Positions 1-7,843 of a stretch of 64,000 bases of DNA are shown piece after piece. The stretch spans positions 1 through 64,000 of the forward strand of contig CABQLY010000003.1 of assembly GCA_902465155.1 (NCBI GenBank). The letters run 5' to 3'. Positions within the stretch are counted from its first letter, which is position 1. Each line of letters opens with the position of its first letter. The position numbers were made by a program, and so were the translations under genes. The notes below the pieces were generated by a model. That model ran no database searches and was not told where the DNA came from. It worked only from the letters and a program-made list of their open reading frames with translations. This stretch comes from an uncultured Oscillospiraceae bacterium (lineage in GTDB: Bacteria; Bacillota; Clostridia; Oscillospirales; Acutalibacteraceae).

Positions 1-8
1 AACCTTTT

Positions 9-45
9 ACGCTAATATTTTATTTACTTTAAAAATTTTGCCAAG
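9..45. repeat. 37-bp direct repeat, copy 1
   Basis: This AT-rich stretch matches positions 1722-1758 in the same orientation at 36 of 37 bases. It lies about 60 bases past the stop of the CHC2 primase-like gene; the other copy lies about 75 bases past the stop of the recombinase gene. The two copies bracket the primase pair, so they could be recombination sites or duplicated element ends. No function is proven. Confidence 0.75.
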
Positions 46-105
46 CAAAAAACGGTGGTTTTGCAAAAAAAATTTAATTTTTTTTGCAGCGCACCTCATG
101 GCGTA

Positions 106-1005
106 TTATTTTTGCGGAAATAGCTCGTTTGCTAAAAAAATATCTTCTTTTTGTGCAACGCTCTCAAATGTGAATTCAGATATTTTAAAGCCTTTTTCCC
201 GGTACCGTTTTGCCCTGTTTTCTATATAAGTGAGGGCTTTGGCATTTAACCGTTTTAGTTTAATCTGCGAAATTAACCGTATGTTTTCCAAGTTTTCACA
301 GCGGCGATTGTATTCAATTAAATCGGCTAAAATTTGTGGCTCTAACAAATAGTTTTGGATTTTTTGCAGCAGCCCGAAATAGGCCAGCACGGCCAACTCT
401 TTTGAGACCTTCTTTTGCTTTTTCAGTCTGCTGTTAATAAACCGGGTGCTGGCGCTTACAATTACATGACCACCCGGGGCTGTATTGCCGGAAACTTTTG
501 CAATATCATACAAACAGTACAATGTTTCCAGCTGCGAATGAAGTATTTTGTAAGCGGTTGGCGCTTTCGTTTCAATGCCGCTAAGCAACTGCAGATTATT
601 GCGAACTGTTTTTAAAACACCGGCCCTTGGGCCCGTTTTATCCGGTGGGATAGCACAACTTAAAAGCTCTGCCAAATAGTGAACCGCTTCTCCGGCCGAG
701 TAATTCATTAGCCGTTTTATCAGGCCAATAATATTTGTTGCCTTGTAGCCCTCGCAATTTTCACAAAAGCATTTGTATAGGTACACACCGTTATAAAGGG
801 ATATTTTTGCAGAGGGCCGATGGTCTGTATGAAAAATGCAGCGGCAATTTGAGGGCAGCCCTAAAAACTCTTTTAGGTCAAAGGCTAATGCGTAGTCCAA
901 AAATTCTTTTTGGGTATTGTAGAATCGAATCTCCTGTGATATTCCAAGTCGTTCCCGAAAGGCTTCAATATTCTTTTCCTTAATCAGTTCAACGTTTGAT
1001 TTCAT
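106..1005 (-). CDS. CHC2 zinc-finger primase-like protein (mobile element)
   Basis: 299 residues. The N-terminal third carries a DNA-primase-type zinc-binding pattern: C56-x2-H59, then about 20 residues on, KCFCENCEG (C79, C81, C84), followed by a helical segment like the one after the CHC2 finger of DnaG. The rest of the protein matches nothing I recognise, and no TOPRIM domain is visible. This zinc finger normally contacts template DNA during primer synthesis. The start codon lies one base beyond the stop of the PrimPol-like gene (TAA-G-ATG), so the two are translationally coupled and probably act as a split primase for a plasmid-like or integrative element. High confidence for the zinc finger, moderate for the role. 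Confidence 0.62.
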   Translation of the reverse strand: MKSNVELIKEKNIEAFRERLGISQEIRFYNTQKEFLDYALAFDLKEFLGLPSNCRCIFHTDHRPSAKISLYNGVYLYKCFCENCEGYKATNIIGLIKRLMNYSAGEAVHYLAELLSCAIPPDKTGPRAGVLKTVRNNLQLLSGIETKAPTAYKILHSQLETLYCLYDIAKVSGNTAPGGHVIVSASTRFINSRLKKQKKVSKELAVLAYFGLLQKIQNYLLEPQILADLIEYNRRCENLENIRLISQIKLKRLNAKALTYIENRAKRYREKGFKISEFTFESVAQKEDIFLANELFPQK

Positions 1006-1006
1006 C

Positions 1007-1543
1007 TTAAAGTGCGGCCTCCTTTATCTGTTCTATAGAAGAGTAAAGGTACGGATTGTAAAAATATCCGGCGTTTCCACCGTAAAAAATGCAATTGTAG
1101 TGCGAACACGCTTGGTCTCCGCCAAATAACAGATTTAATTTTTTTTGAATTTCATCGCGCAGCTGTATATCGTTTACCGGCTGATCCAGCACCACCACAA
1201 TGCGGTGCCGCTGCTCTTTTGTTGTTGACGAAAAGGTTTTGTAAACAAGATTCGGAATGATTTCAGTTTTTTTTGCCGTTCTTAAATTTTTTAACACTCG
1301 GCGGTTGTGATCAATATCTACAAAAAATACCTGTTGTGAAATAAAATGCTTTTCGGTATCCGTAACGGCCGGCTTTATAGTGGCTCCCCGGAGTAACCAT
1401 TTTCGTAATGTTGGAACATCTAATCGATCTAAAATAAAATGTTGTTGAATTCCCGCTGTTTCAATGTTTGTTGGCTTTTTGGGAAAGCACCGGTAATTAA
1501 CCAATGCCAAAAAGGTAAAAGTTTTTGTGTTTTCGTACTGCAT
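1007..1543 (-). CDS. PrimPol/AEP-like primase catalytic protein
   Basis: 178 residues, with a good ribosome site (AGGGGGG) before the ATG. It shows the general plan of archaeo-eukaryotic primases found in plasmids and phages: a hydrophobic strand ending in DxD (VFFVDID, D76/D78), then RHRIVVVLD resembling the second conserved strand, then a late D-x-(9-10)-FYGG segment (D143 to YGGN). It lacks a helicase domain and is short for the family, so it looks like a stand-alone catalytic unit paired with the zinc-finger protein just downstream. In this family these enzymes make RNA or DNA primers. The family call rests on motif spacing only; a degenerate copy is possible. Confidence 0.5.
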   Translation of the reverse strand: MQYENTKTFTFLALVNYRCFPKKPTNIETAGIQQHFILDRLDVPTLRKWLLRGATIKPAVTDTEKHFISQQVFFVDIDHNRRVLKNLRTAKKTEIIPNLVYKTFSSTTKEQRHRIVVVLDQPVNDIQLRDEIQKKLNLLFGGDQACSHYNCIFYGGNAGYFYNPYLYSSIEQIKEAAL

Positions 1544-1650
1544 AAGATCCCCCCTAAATTAAATTTTTAATTTGTTAAGGGCCAAAAGATGGACAGATTT
1601 TATCTTTCCAAACACAACAAAAAATTCCCCTATTTTAACTAAAGTATAAT

Positions 1651-1681
1651 AATTGAGGGAATACTTTCCCTGGCATGGGAA
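1651..1681. other. Overlapping small inverted repeats upstream of the primase pair
   Basis: GGGAA-TAC-TTTCCC and the overlapping TTCCC-TGGCAT-GGGAA can form mutually exclusive hairpins, about 110 bases upstream of the primase pair. They could be a replication or regulatory site of the element. No direct repeat set (iterons) is evident, so this stays undecided. Confidence 0.35.
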
Positions 1682-1721
1682 GTAGGGCCTTGCTCAGTCT
1701 ACCGTCCTGCCTTTGGCTTTA

Positions 1722-1758
1722 ACGCTACTATTTTATTTACTTTAAAAATTTTGCCAAG
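1722..1758. repeat. 37-bp direct repeat, copy 2
   Basis: This is the second copy of the AT-rich repeat at 9-45, with a single mismatch and the same orientation. It lies beyond the recombinase gene and its terminator. Recombination between the copies would remove the PrimPol and CHC2 genes but leave the recombinase. Confidence 0.75.
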
Positions 1759-1794
1759 TTTTAAAAAATTCGGAGTAAAAAAGGCAATAGTAAC

Positions 1795-1821
1795 ACAAAA
1801 AATCCCGCCGAAATGGGCGGG
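1795..1821 (-). terminator. Intrinsic terminator of the recombinase gene
   Basis: On the minus strand the stem CCCGCC-CATTTC-GGCGGG is followed by ATTTTTTG. It begins 12 bases past the recombinase stop codon. Confidence 0.8.
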
Positions 1822-1833
1822 CGATTTAATCTG

Positions 1834-2724
1834 TTATTTAAAATCGTATAAATAATGGCCGCTGATTACCGAAAGGCGGGTATGGCCTAAGTTTTTAGAA
1901 ACGGTTGCCATTGCTTTTTTATCAAATACCCGGCCGGCTAAATCGCCCCGGCAAATGTAGCGTTCTTTTTTGGGAATGTTTTGAACCTCTCTTGCCAACT
2001 CACGGTAAAGGTTGGCCGCATACTGGGCCCGGTAACGGTGGATCGGCGCATGAGAGGGAATTTTACCCCAAACCCGCTGCTCCGGTTCGGTGTTTTTCAT
2101 GCGGTTTATTACCACTTTATCGCAAACCGGAACCAAACGCACCTTACCGCCCTTGCCCTTAATGCGCAATTGGTACTTTGTGCCGTCAAATTCTAAATCG
2201 CGGCCGCACAGCTTTTCCAATTCGCTGCGTCTAAGCCCGGTGTTTAAGCAAAAATGCACCAGTTCCTTGTTTTTAGTTTCCGAAAAAGCATGGCTTTTTG
2301 GTTCCGTGCGGGAACGGGTAATATCGGCCCGCCTGCGTTTTGGCACTTTGGCTAATTCGGTAGAGGGCTGCCCGTAAACCTTGCCAAGCGCAGCCAGGGT
2401 GGTGGCGGCCGTCCAGGCCGAGGGGCAGTTGCGGTTTAAATACTCCCGAATACAGCGTTTACAACCGTTTATGTTTTTAATTTCGGGGTGAGCTTGGGCA
2501 GCCCACTTAAAAAAGCGGGTGGCATTTTTGTTGTAGGTTTTAAAGGTAGAGTACGAAAAAATCTTGCCCCGTATCAGGTTATTATAGATCGGCAGCCAAT
2601 TATTGCTGCCGTTTTCCTTAGCCAAGGCCTTGGCCTTATTTTTTATTTGGTATTTTGAGGTTCCAAAAGCACAAAGCTTTTGGAGCCTTTTTTGCGCTTT
2701 AAAAGCAAAATCTTTGTTTGACAT
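1834..2724 (-). CDS. Tyrosine recombinase / phage-type integrase
   Basis: 296 residues, usual for the family. The N-terminal half is a basic, helical DNA-binding region. The C-terminal half has the catalytic set: R165 in NTGLRRSEL, K194 in KGKGGKVR, H229 and R232 in HRYR, H281 in NLGHT and nucleophile Y291 in SGHYLY. All active-site residues are present, so the enzyme could be active. A strong AAAGGGGGA ribosome site supports the ATG at 2724. Beside the primase pair and a direct repeat it marks the left end of the window as mobile DNA. Which att site it uses cannot be told, and a role as a chromosomal XerC/D protein is unlikely given the unusual N-terminal half. Confidence 0.85.
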   Translation of the reverse strand: MSNKDFAFKAQKRLQKLCAFGTSKYQIKNKAKALAKENGSNNWLPIYNNLIRGKIFSYSTFKTYNKNATRFFKWAAQAHPEIKNINGCKRCIREYLNRNCPSAWTAATTLAALGKVYGQPSTELAKVPKRRRADITRSRTEPKSHAFSETKNKELVHFCLNTGLRRSELEKLCGRDLEFDGTKYQLRIKGKGGKVRLVPVCDKVVINRMKNTEPEQRVWGKIPSHAPIHRYRAQYAANLYRELAREVQNIPKKERYICRGDLAGRVFDKKAMATVSKNLGHTRLSVISGHYLYDFK

Positions 2725-2752
2725 AAATTATTCCCCCTTTTTGGCTAAATTG

Positions 2753-2821
2753 AAAAGCGGCTGCTAAAAAGCAACCGCTTTTGTACTGTTTAAATTATAT
2801 TTTTAAAAAGAAATTTGCCAA
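2753..2821 (-). promoter_or_regulatory. Promoter and 5' hairpin of the recombinase gene
   Basis: On the minus strand TTGGCA (2821-2816), a 16-base spacer and TATAAT (2799-2794) form a sigma-A-type promoter. The predicted transcript starts almost at a hairpin (AAAAGCGG / CCGCTTTT, 2753-2782), about 30 bases before the start codon. The hairpin could stabilise the 5' end or act as an attenuator. Confidence 0.6.
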
Positions 2822-3257
2822 ATTCCGTTTCCCTTGACAGCTTTGGCACAAGCTGAAAGATATGGATTTTAAAACTAAAAAGTTTTAAAAAATGAAATGG
2901 TATTTATCACAAGGCTTTTGTTAAGTTCAAAAATCGGTGGGTTATTTAAAGTCGCTGCAAGACCGACAGCTAAGCGACTAAAATCTATTCAAAAAGGCCT
3001 TGAAACCGGCAGACAAATTTCCAATTTTTGCGGAAGCTTTAACAGCAACAAATTTCTTGCTGTTTTTCGCAACACCTATAACAAAATAAAGGGCCAATTG
3101 CCCTGTAAAAACACAAAGGCCTTAGCGCATAAAAATGCCCCAAGGCCAAAAATAAATTAATCTAATTCTTACACTGCTGTAATTATATTTACCTAATAAA
3201 ATCTGTCAAGTTTAAAAAATTGCAAAGTGTCTTCTACCAAAATGCCCCCAAAAAGCC
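2822..3257. other. Gene-poor spacer between mobile remnant and glp operon
   Basis: No convincing gene. A hairpin at 3118-3147 (GGCCTT...AAGGCC with an inner GCAT/ATGC stem) could end transcripts arriving from either side. The 87-codon frame on the plus strand (2897-3160) has no ribosome site and a low-complexity, lysine-rich product that resembles nothing; I consider it non-coding. Confidence 0.45.
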
Positions 3258-3306
3258 GCCTACCCGTTTACCCGCTGTTTAAAAAACCGCCGGTAAACGG
3301 GTAGGC
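3258..3306 (-). terminator. Bidirectional terminator after the glp operon
   Basis: A perfect 15-bp stem (3258-3272 with 3292-3306). The plus side is followed by CTATTTTTTT. The minus side is followed by GGCGGCTTTTT. It lies about 130 bases past the last gene of the minus-strand glp operon. Confidence 0.8.
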
Positions 3307-3435
3307 CTATTTTTTTAAATGAGTTATTCGGTCAGCTTTTTCCCGGGCAATATTACCGTATTTTTTGGCCCCTAACCCTTAAAATTGCAAGCTTACGGGG
3401 GCGGAATTGTGGTACTGCCGGCGCCCATAAAAAGC

Positions 3436-3783
3436 TTATTCAACATTTTTGGTGGCAACCAGCCGCGTACCGCAAAGTTCTTTAATTAAAACAGCGCCTA
3501 TTTGCACCGGGGCCGAAACCTGCAGCTGCCGAATTTGCTGCATTGCGTTAAAAATCTCCCCTTTTGGAATAGGTTTTTCGGTTTTAACGCTAACCATGGT
3601 GTGCGGCCGATTTTTTACCCGCACCACCGAAGTTACCGTGCGGGTGGGATTGGTACATTCCTCTATTGCGTACTGCTTGCCCTTAGGGCAGCTGTTGCCG
3701 GCAACGGTTAAGCTGCCTTCACCCTTTGTAACCGTTAGCGAACAGCCGCGCGGGCAAATAATACAGGTTAAATTTTGGCTCAT
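3436..3783 (-). CDS. DUF1667 protein, third gene of the G3P dehydrogenase cluster
   Basis: 115 residues. The start ATG overlaps the stop of the glpB-like gene (ATGA). The N-terminus has CxxCPRGC (IICPRGCSL), followed by C and K near SCPKG. These cysteines could bind a metal or iron-sulfur cluster. DUF1667 proteins are regularly encoded directly after paired FAD oxidoreductases of the GlpA/GlpB type in anaerobes such as Thermotoga and clostridia, so this is probably a small electron-transfer subunit of the same enzyme. The biochemical role is inferred from gene order; the family call is strong. Confidence 0.8.
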   Translation of the reverse strand: MSQNLTCIICPRGCSLTVTKGEGSLTVAGNSCPKGKQYAIEECTNPTRTVTSVVRVKNRPHTMVSVKTEKPIPKGEIFNAMQQIRQLQVSAPVQIGAVLIKELCGTRLVATKNVE

Positions 3784-5036
3784 TTTAATTCCTCCAGGCT
3801 TACGGTAATTTCGTTCTCGGCTTTTTGCAGCTGCTGCGGCTGTAAAACAATTTTTTCCATTTCACCGGGAGCAGCTTTTAGACGAGTGCAATGCGTTAGC
3901 TCTACCCCGCCGCTGCAAACCGTGTACTTTACTTTACCCATTGGCCGGCTTACCCTTAAAAACAGCGCAACCGGTTTGACACAGCCGCTGTGAACCTTTT
4001 GCGGCAGCACATAGCGCACGCCGGGGCCGGCCTTTGTTGCAGCCAAATCGCCGCCCGGCAAACTGCCCAGCACAAAACCGGCAGCGCCCTTTCCGGCCAG
4101 CTCGGCCTCGTCTGAAACATAGTCTACCAAATCGTGCACCTGCAGCACATTACCGCAGGCAAAAATGCCGGGTGCCCCGGTTTGCCGGTTTTCATCTACC
4201 GCTGCTCCGCCGGTTACCGGGTCCAGCGCAATTCCAGCGCCGCGGGTCAATTCGTTTTCCGGAATTAGGCCTACCGAAAGCAGCAGCGTATCGCACGGAA
4301 TAAACCGTTTGGTTTCAGGCAAAATTTGCCGGTTTTCATCTACCTTGGCAACGGTTACACCCTCTACCCGCTTTGCTCCGTGAATTTCGGCAACCGTAGT
4401 AGAAAGGTACAGCGGAATGTTATAATCCTGCAGGCACTGCACAATGTTGCGTTTTAAGCCGCCTGAATACGGCAACAGCTCGCATACCGCCTCTACCTTG
4501 GCCCCCTCTAAGGTCAGCCGGCGTGCCATAATCAGCCCTATATCTCCCGAGCCTAAAACAACAACCCTTTTCCCAACGGCAAAACCGTCGCAGTTCATTA
4601 GCTTTTGGGCGGTTCCGGCGCTGTAGACCCCGGCCGGCCGTGTACCCGGAATATTTAAAGCGCCGCGGCTGCGCTCCCTGCAGCCCATTGCCAAAACAAC
4701 GGCTCCGGCCTTTATTTTTAAAATGCCCTGCTTGCTTTGGGCCAGCACCACCCGTTCTTTTGAAAGGGAGATTGCCGTTGTTTCGCGGTAAATTTTAATG
4801 CCACGACTTAACACCTGCTGCTCGTAAACGGCGGCGTATTCCGGCCCGGTAAGCTCCCGGCCAAGCTTATGCAGCCCAAAACCGTTATGTATGCACTGCT
4901 TTAAAATGCCGCCCGGCTGCTCCTCGCGATCTAAAATAACTACATCCTGCTCGCCGGCGTCAAAGGCCGCAACCGCAGCCGCCATGCCAGCCGGGCCGCC
5001 GCCAATTACAACAATATTATGTTTTATTTGTTCCAT
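3780..5036 (-). CDS. FAD/NAD(P)-dependent oxidoreductase, GlpB-like subunit
   Basis: 418 residues. The FAD-binding dinucleotide fold is at the N-terminus (VVIGGGPAGMAAA) and a second Rossmann motif (VVVLGSGDIGLIMARR) lies near residue 160, as in pyridine nucleotide-disulfide oxidoreductases. Near residue 295 FACGNVLQVHDLVDYV is the usual GD/FAD-contact region. There is no CxxC redox disulfide, so it is not a thioredoxin reductase. It follows the GlpA-like gene by 4 bases and overlaps the DUF1667 gene. The three probably form a membrane-associated G3P dehydrogenase that passes electrons onward, NAD(P) or quinone being the possible acceptor. Start ATG has GGGGAG upstream. Confidence 0.8.
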   Translation of the reverse strand: MEQIKHNIVVIGGGPAGMAAAVAAFDAGEQDVVILDREEQPGGILKQCIHNGFGLHKLGRELTGPEYAAVYEQQVLSRGIKIYRETTAISLSKERVVLAQSKQGILKIKAGAVVLAMGCRERSRGALNIPGTRPAGVYSAGTAQKLMNCDGFAVGKRVVVLGSGDIGLIMARRLTLEGAKVEAVCELLPYSGGLKRNIVQCLQDYNIPLYLSTTVAEIHGAKRVEGVTVAKVDENRQILPETKRFIPCDTLLLSVGLIPENELTRGAGIALDPVTGGAAVDENRQTGAPGIFACGNVLQVHDLVDYVSDEAELAGKGAAGFVLGSLPGGDLAATKAGPGVRYVLPQKVHSGCVKPVALFLRVSRPMGKVKYTVCSGGVELTHCTRLKAAPGEMEKIVLQPQQLQKAENEITVSLEELK

Positions 5037-5040
5037 GGTA

Positions 5041-6471
5041 TTATAACTCCCCTACAATAAATTCAGAGCCCGGGCCGTTTTTTGTGATTTTTTCCTCCGG
5101 CTGGCCGGTTTCCTTAGCCAGCAGCTGCAAAATGTACGGCGTGCAAAAGCCGCCTTGGCACCGCCCCATGCCGGAACGGGTTCGCCGTTTTACGCCGTCA
5201 AAATCGTGCGCTTTGGGGTTTTGCCGCAGGGCCGCTTTTATTTCCCCCTCGCTAACGCCCTCGCACCGGCAAATAATTTTGCCGTAATCGGGGTGTTTTT
5301 TTATGTAGGCGTCCTTTTCCTCAACCGACATTGCCCGAAAGGCGTGCGGGTTCTCGCGCAGGGGGTTAAAATTGGGGCTTGGTTTTAGCGCTAAACCGCA
5401 ATTTTGCGCCAGCGTTACCACTCTGCGGGCAATGGCCACGCAGGCGGTAAGGCCGGGGGAATCTATTCCCGCAGCGTGAATAAGGCCGGGCACCGTTTTA
5501 GAGGGGGTAATAATAAAATCGCCGTCCTTAACCGAGGCGCGCACCCCGGCAAAGCTGGTAATAACGGCGCGTAGCTGAACACCGGGCACATTTTTTTGCG
5601 CTAAGCTTTGCACGGTATTTAACCCGTTTTGGGTGGTACCGGTGCAGCTGGCCGAGGGCACCCGGTGCGCGGTTGGCCCCAGCAGCAAATTGCCGTCTAC
5701 CGTGGGGGAGGCCAACACGCCCTTGCCGTTTTCATCCGGCACACCAAAAACCGTGTGGGCAACGGTGCTGCCCTGTGTTTTATCTAATAGCAAATATTCC
5801 CCCGCGCGGGGTATAATCTTAAAAAACGGCTCCCCTGCCGCAGCGGCTACAGCGTCGGCTCCTCCGCCGGCACAGTTTATGAAATACTTTGCCTGCACGG
5901 TTTGCCCGTTTTGGGCCGTAACAGTAAAGTGTTGGTTTTTTTGAACGGCCGTAATGTTAAAATTTAAAAGCAGCGTTACCCCGTTGTCCATGGCGTTGCC
6001 CAATGCGGCAACGGTTAGCTCGTAAGGGCAAATAATGCCGGCGGTTGGCACCAGCAAAGCGGCGGTAATGTTTTTAGAAAGCTGCGGTTCTAACGCCCGC
6101 GCCGCGCTGCCGCTTAACAGCTGCATTTTTTTAACCCCGTTTTTTACCCCGCGCGCATAAAGCATTTGCAGCGTTTTTTCCTGCTCGGGACCAAACGCCA
6201 CTACCAGCGAGCCGTTGTTTTTAAACGGCACGCTTAGCTCCTCGGCCGCCTCGTAAAGCAGCGGCACGCCGGCAACATTCAGCTCGGCTTTTAGGGTGCC
6301 CGGCTCCGGGTCAAACCCGCCGTGAATAATTCCGCTGTTTGCCTTGCTGGCCCCGCAGGCAACATCATTGCCCTTTTCCAGCACGCAAACCCGCAGCTGA
6401 TAGCGGGAAAGCTCCCGCGCTACCATGGCGCCAATTACACCGGCGCCGGCAATTGCAACATCATAAATCAT
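5041..6471 (-). CDS. FAD-dependent G3P dehydrogenase, GlpA-like, with [2Fe-2S] domain
   Basis: 476 residues from the ATG at 6471, which has AGGAG at the right distance; the TTG two codons earlier does not. The N-terminal DAO-type FAD fold is AIAGAGVIGAMVARELS. The C-terminal 70 residues are a BFD-like [2Fe-2S] domain with CRCEG and, about 34 residues on, GRCQGGFC. This layout is that of anaerobic glycerol-3-phosphate dehydrogenase subunit A and its relatives (some act on other 2-hydroxyacids). Linkage to glpP and the GlpB-like and DUF1667 genes favours G3P oxidation to dihydroxyacetone phosphate. Confidence 0.82.
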   Translation of the reverse strand: MIYDVAIAGAGVIGAMVARELSRYQLRVCVLEKGNDVACGASKANSGIIHGGFDPEPGTLKAELNVAGVPLLYEAAEELSVPFKNNGSLVVAFGPEQEKTLQMLYARGVKNGVKKMQLLSGSAARALEPQLSKNITAALLVPTAGIICPYELTVAALGNAMDNGVTLLLNFNITAVQKNQHFTVTAQNGQTVQAKYFINCAGGGADAVAAAAGEPFFKIIPRAGEYLLLDKTQGSTVAHTVFGVPDENGKGVLASPTVDGNLLLGPTAHRVPSASCTGTTQNGLNTVQSLAQKNVPGVQLRAVITSFAGVRASVKDGDFIITPSKTVPGLIHAAGIDSPGLTACVAIARRVVTLAQNCGLALKPSPNFNPLRENPHAFRAMSVEEKDAYIKKHPDYGKIICRCEGVSEGEIKAALRQNPKAHDFDGVKRRTRSGMGRCQGGFCTPYILQLLAKETGQPEEKITKNGPGSEFIVGEL

Positions 6472-6482
6472 ATTCAATGCTC

Positions 6483-7133
6483 CTATTCTTGCACGGCAAA
6501 AACAACGCCGTTAATTTGTGTAAGGGAGAGCGGTTCTACCGCAATGCTTTTTTCTACCAGCAAATTTACCCCAATATGGCCGTTGCAGCCGCTTTTTGGC
6601 GCCGTAATTTGGTAAGAGAACGGCTCGGAAATTTGCTGCTCTAAGCTTTTTAGCACCGCGTTTAACAAATGGGGATTCTCTACCTCTAAATAAATTGCCT
6701 CTGAGGTTTTACGCCGCCTTTCAAACCTTGCAAACAAAATAACCGTTAGCAAAAAAAGGGCGGTTACGGTAAAGGCGCCAAGGTAAAAGCCGTAGCCCAG
6801 GGCAACGCCAATGGTGCCGGTCGTCCAAACGCCGGCAGCGGTTGTTAATCCGGTTATCATGTTGTTGTTTTTTAAAATAATCATGCCGGCACCTAAAAAG
6901 CCAATGCCCGAAACCACCTGCGCCGAAATGCGAAAAACATCTCCGTTGCTGCCGACTACATTGGCAACAAACATGCTGGTCATAGAGGTCATACACGCGC
7001 CAAGGCACACTAAAATGTGGGTGCGCATTCCGGCGGCCCGACCGTGCCGCGCCCGCTCGCAGCCAATTACCCCGCCAACCAGCACGGCCGAAAGGCTACG
7101 CAAAACAACTGCCAGAATTACCTGAATATTCAT
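6483..7133 (-). CDS. MgtC/SapB family membrane protein
   Basis: 216 residues from the ATG at 7133, which has a perfect AGGAGG. A longer frame exists, but its start lies upstream of the leader terminator. The protein has about four N-terminal membrane helices with the family pattern (GGVIGCERARHGRAAGMRTH; GFLGAGMI; GLTTAAGVW), then a soluble C-terminal domain of about 75 residues. MgtC proteins act at the membrane in magnesium or phosphate homeostasis and in some bacteria inhibit ATP synthase. Here it is the first gene behind a GlpP-type leader and just before the G3P dehydrogenase genes, which is unusual and may link phosphate or membrane energetics to G3P oxidation. Confidence 0.88.
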   Translation of the reverse strand: MNIQVILAVVLRSLSAVLVGGVIGCERARHGRAAGMRTHILVCLGACMTSMTSMFVANVVGSNGDVFRISAQVVSGIGFLGAGMIILKNNNMITGLTTAAGVWTTGTIGVALGYGFYLGAFTVTALFLLTVILFARFERRRKTSEAIYLEVENPHLLNAVLKSLEQQISEPFSYQITAPKSGCNGHIGVNLLVEKSIAVEPLSLTQINGVVFAVQE

Positions 7134-7154
7134 AAAGCTCCTCCTAAACTTGCC

Positions 7155-7199
7155 AAAAAAATAAGCGAAAAACAACCCCGGCAAAGCTGCCAGGCTGTT
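7155..7199 (-). terminator. Leader terminator in front of the mgtC-glpAB operon
   Basis: On the minus strand AACAGCCTGGCA pairs with TGCCGGGGTTGTT (one bulge, G-T pairs), followed by TTTTTCGC and a second T-run. It sits 20-65 bases before the mgtC start codon, between glpP and its downstream operon, where GlpP family proteins act as antiterminators. Confidence 0.8.
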
Positions 7200-7205
7200 T
7201 TCCGC

Positions 7206-7235
7206 TCTCAATTCTCTGCAGAATATTTAATTATA
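7206..7235 (-). promoter_or_regulatory. Candidate -10 box and GlpP antiterminator element of mgtC-glpAB
   Basis: The minus strand has TATAAT at 7235-7230 (the -35 is poor) and then GAGAATTGAGA at 7216-7206, six bases before the terminator stem. Nearly the same element, GAGAATGTGAGA, precedes the terminator of the glpP leader (7886-7875). I infer that it is the RNA target of GlpP. Confidence 0.55.
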
Positions 7236-7261
7236 ATGGCGGCGCAAAGAGTTTTACGCCG

Positions 7262-7825
7262 TTATTCCATGTTCCAAAGGGCTTGCCGCCCGGTAGAAAT
7301 AGCTAAGGCCCCGCTGCCAAGCGCCGCGGTTACCTCCGCTTTGGTTTCAACCAATCCCCCCGCTATTACCGGAATACTTTGGGCCGAAAAAAGCTTTAAC
7401 GCCTTTGGAATTACTCCGGGCATTATTTCTATTAAATCCGGCCGGGTATTTTCTAACGATTCAAAAATAGCGTGCATTCCCTTAGAATCTAACACAAAAA
7501 AACGCTGCACGGCAATTAGCCCACACTCCTTGGTGCAGCGAATCAGCTGGCTGCGGGTGGTAATAATGCCGTCAACCCCAAGGTTGGCCAACCAGCAAAT
7601 ACCGGTTTTGTCTTTGCCAATACCGTCGGCTAAATCTATATGCACCAGCGCTGCCTTACCGGCCGCTTTGGCTTTTTTTAAATCGTTTTCTACCGTTAAA
7701 ATGCTGGCGTTTAAGTGAAACAGCACCGCCGCCTTGGTTGGCAGTGCCGTTTCCCAGCCGCGGTGGTCGGTGGCTGCAATAATCGGGGCCGAAAGCAACG
7801 CGTTGGTTATTTGCTGCAGGTCCAT
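7262..7825 (-). CDS. glpP: Glycerol-3-phosphate-responsive antiterminator GlpP
   Basis: 187 residues, full length for GlpP. Conserved blocks seen are FHLNASILTVENDL, VHIDLADGIGKD, LGVDGIITT and, near the end, LIEIMPGVIPK followed by IPVIAGGLVETK. The protein has a TIM-barrel fold related to phosphosugar enzymes. In Bacillus it binds G3P and then the leader RNA of glp genes, preventing early termination. Here two leader terminators lie where it could act: before its own gene and before the mgtC-glpAB operon. The ATG has AAGGGGG in front and a near-perfect promoter upstream. Very confident. Confidence 0.95.
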   Translation of the reverse strand: MDLQQITNALLSAPIIAATDHRGWETALPTKAAVLFHLNASILTVENDLKKAKAAGKAALVHIDLADGIGKDKTGICWLANLGVDGIITTRSQLIRCTKECGLIAVQRFFVLDSKGMHAIFESLENTRPDLIEIMPGVIPKALKLFSAQSIPVIAGGLVETKAEVTAALGSGALAISTGRQALWNME

Positions 7826-7843
7826 AACATTCCCCCTTATAGT

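Noticed and set aside
2897..3160. 87-codon plus-strand frame in the spacer after the recombinase
   Set aside because: No ribosome site, composition of AT-rich non-coding DNA, and a hairpin inside its 3' end.
7134..7211. 26-codon N-terminal extension of the MgtC-like protein
   Set aside because: It would include the leader terminator; the ATG at 7133 has a perfect AGGAGG.
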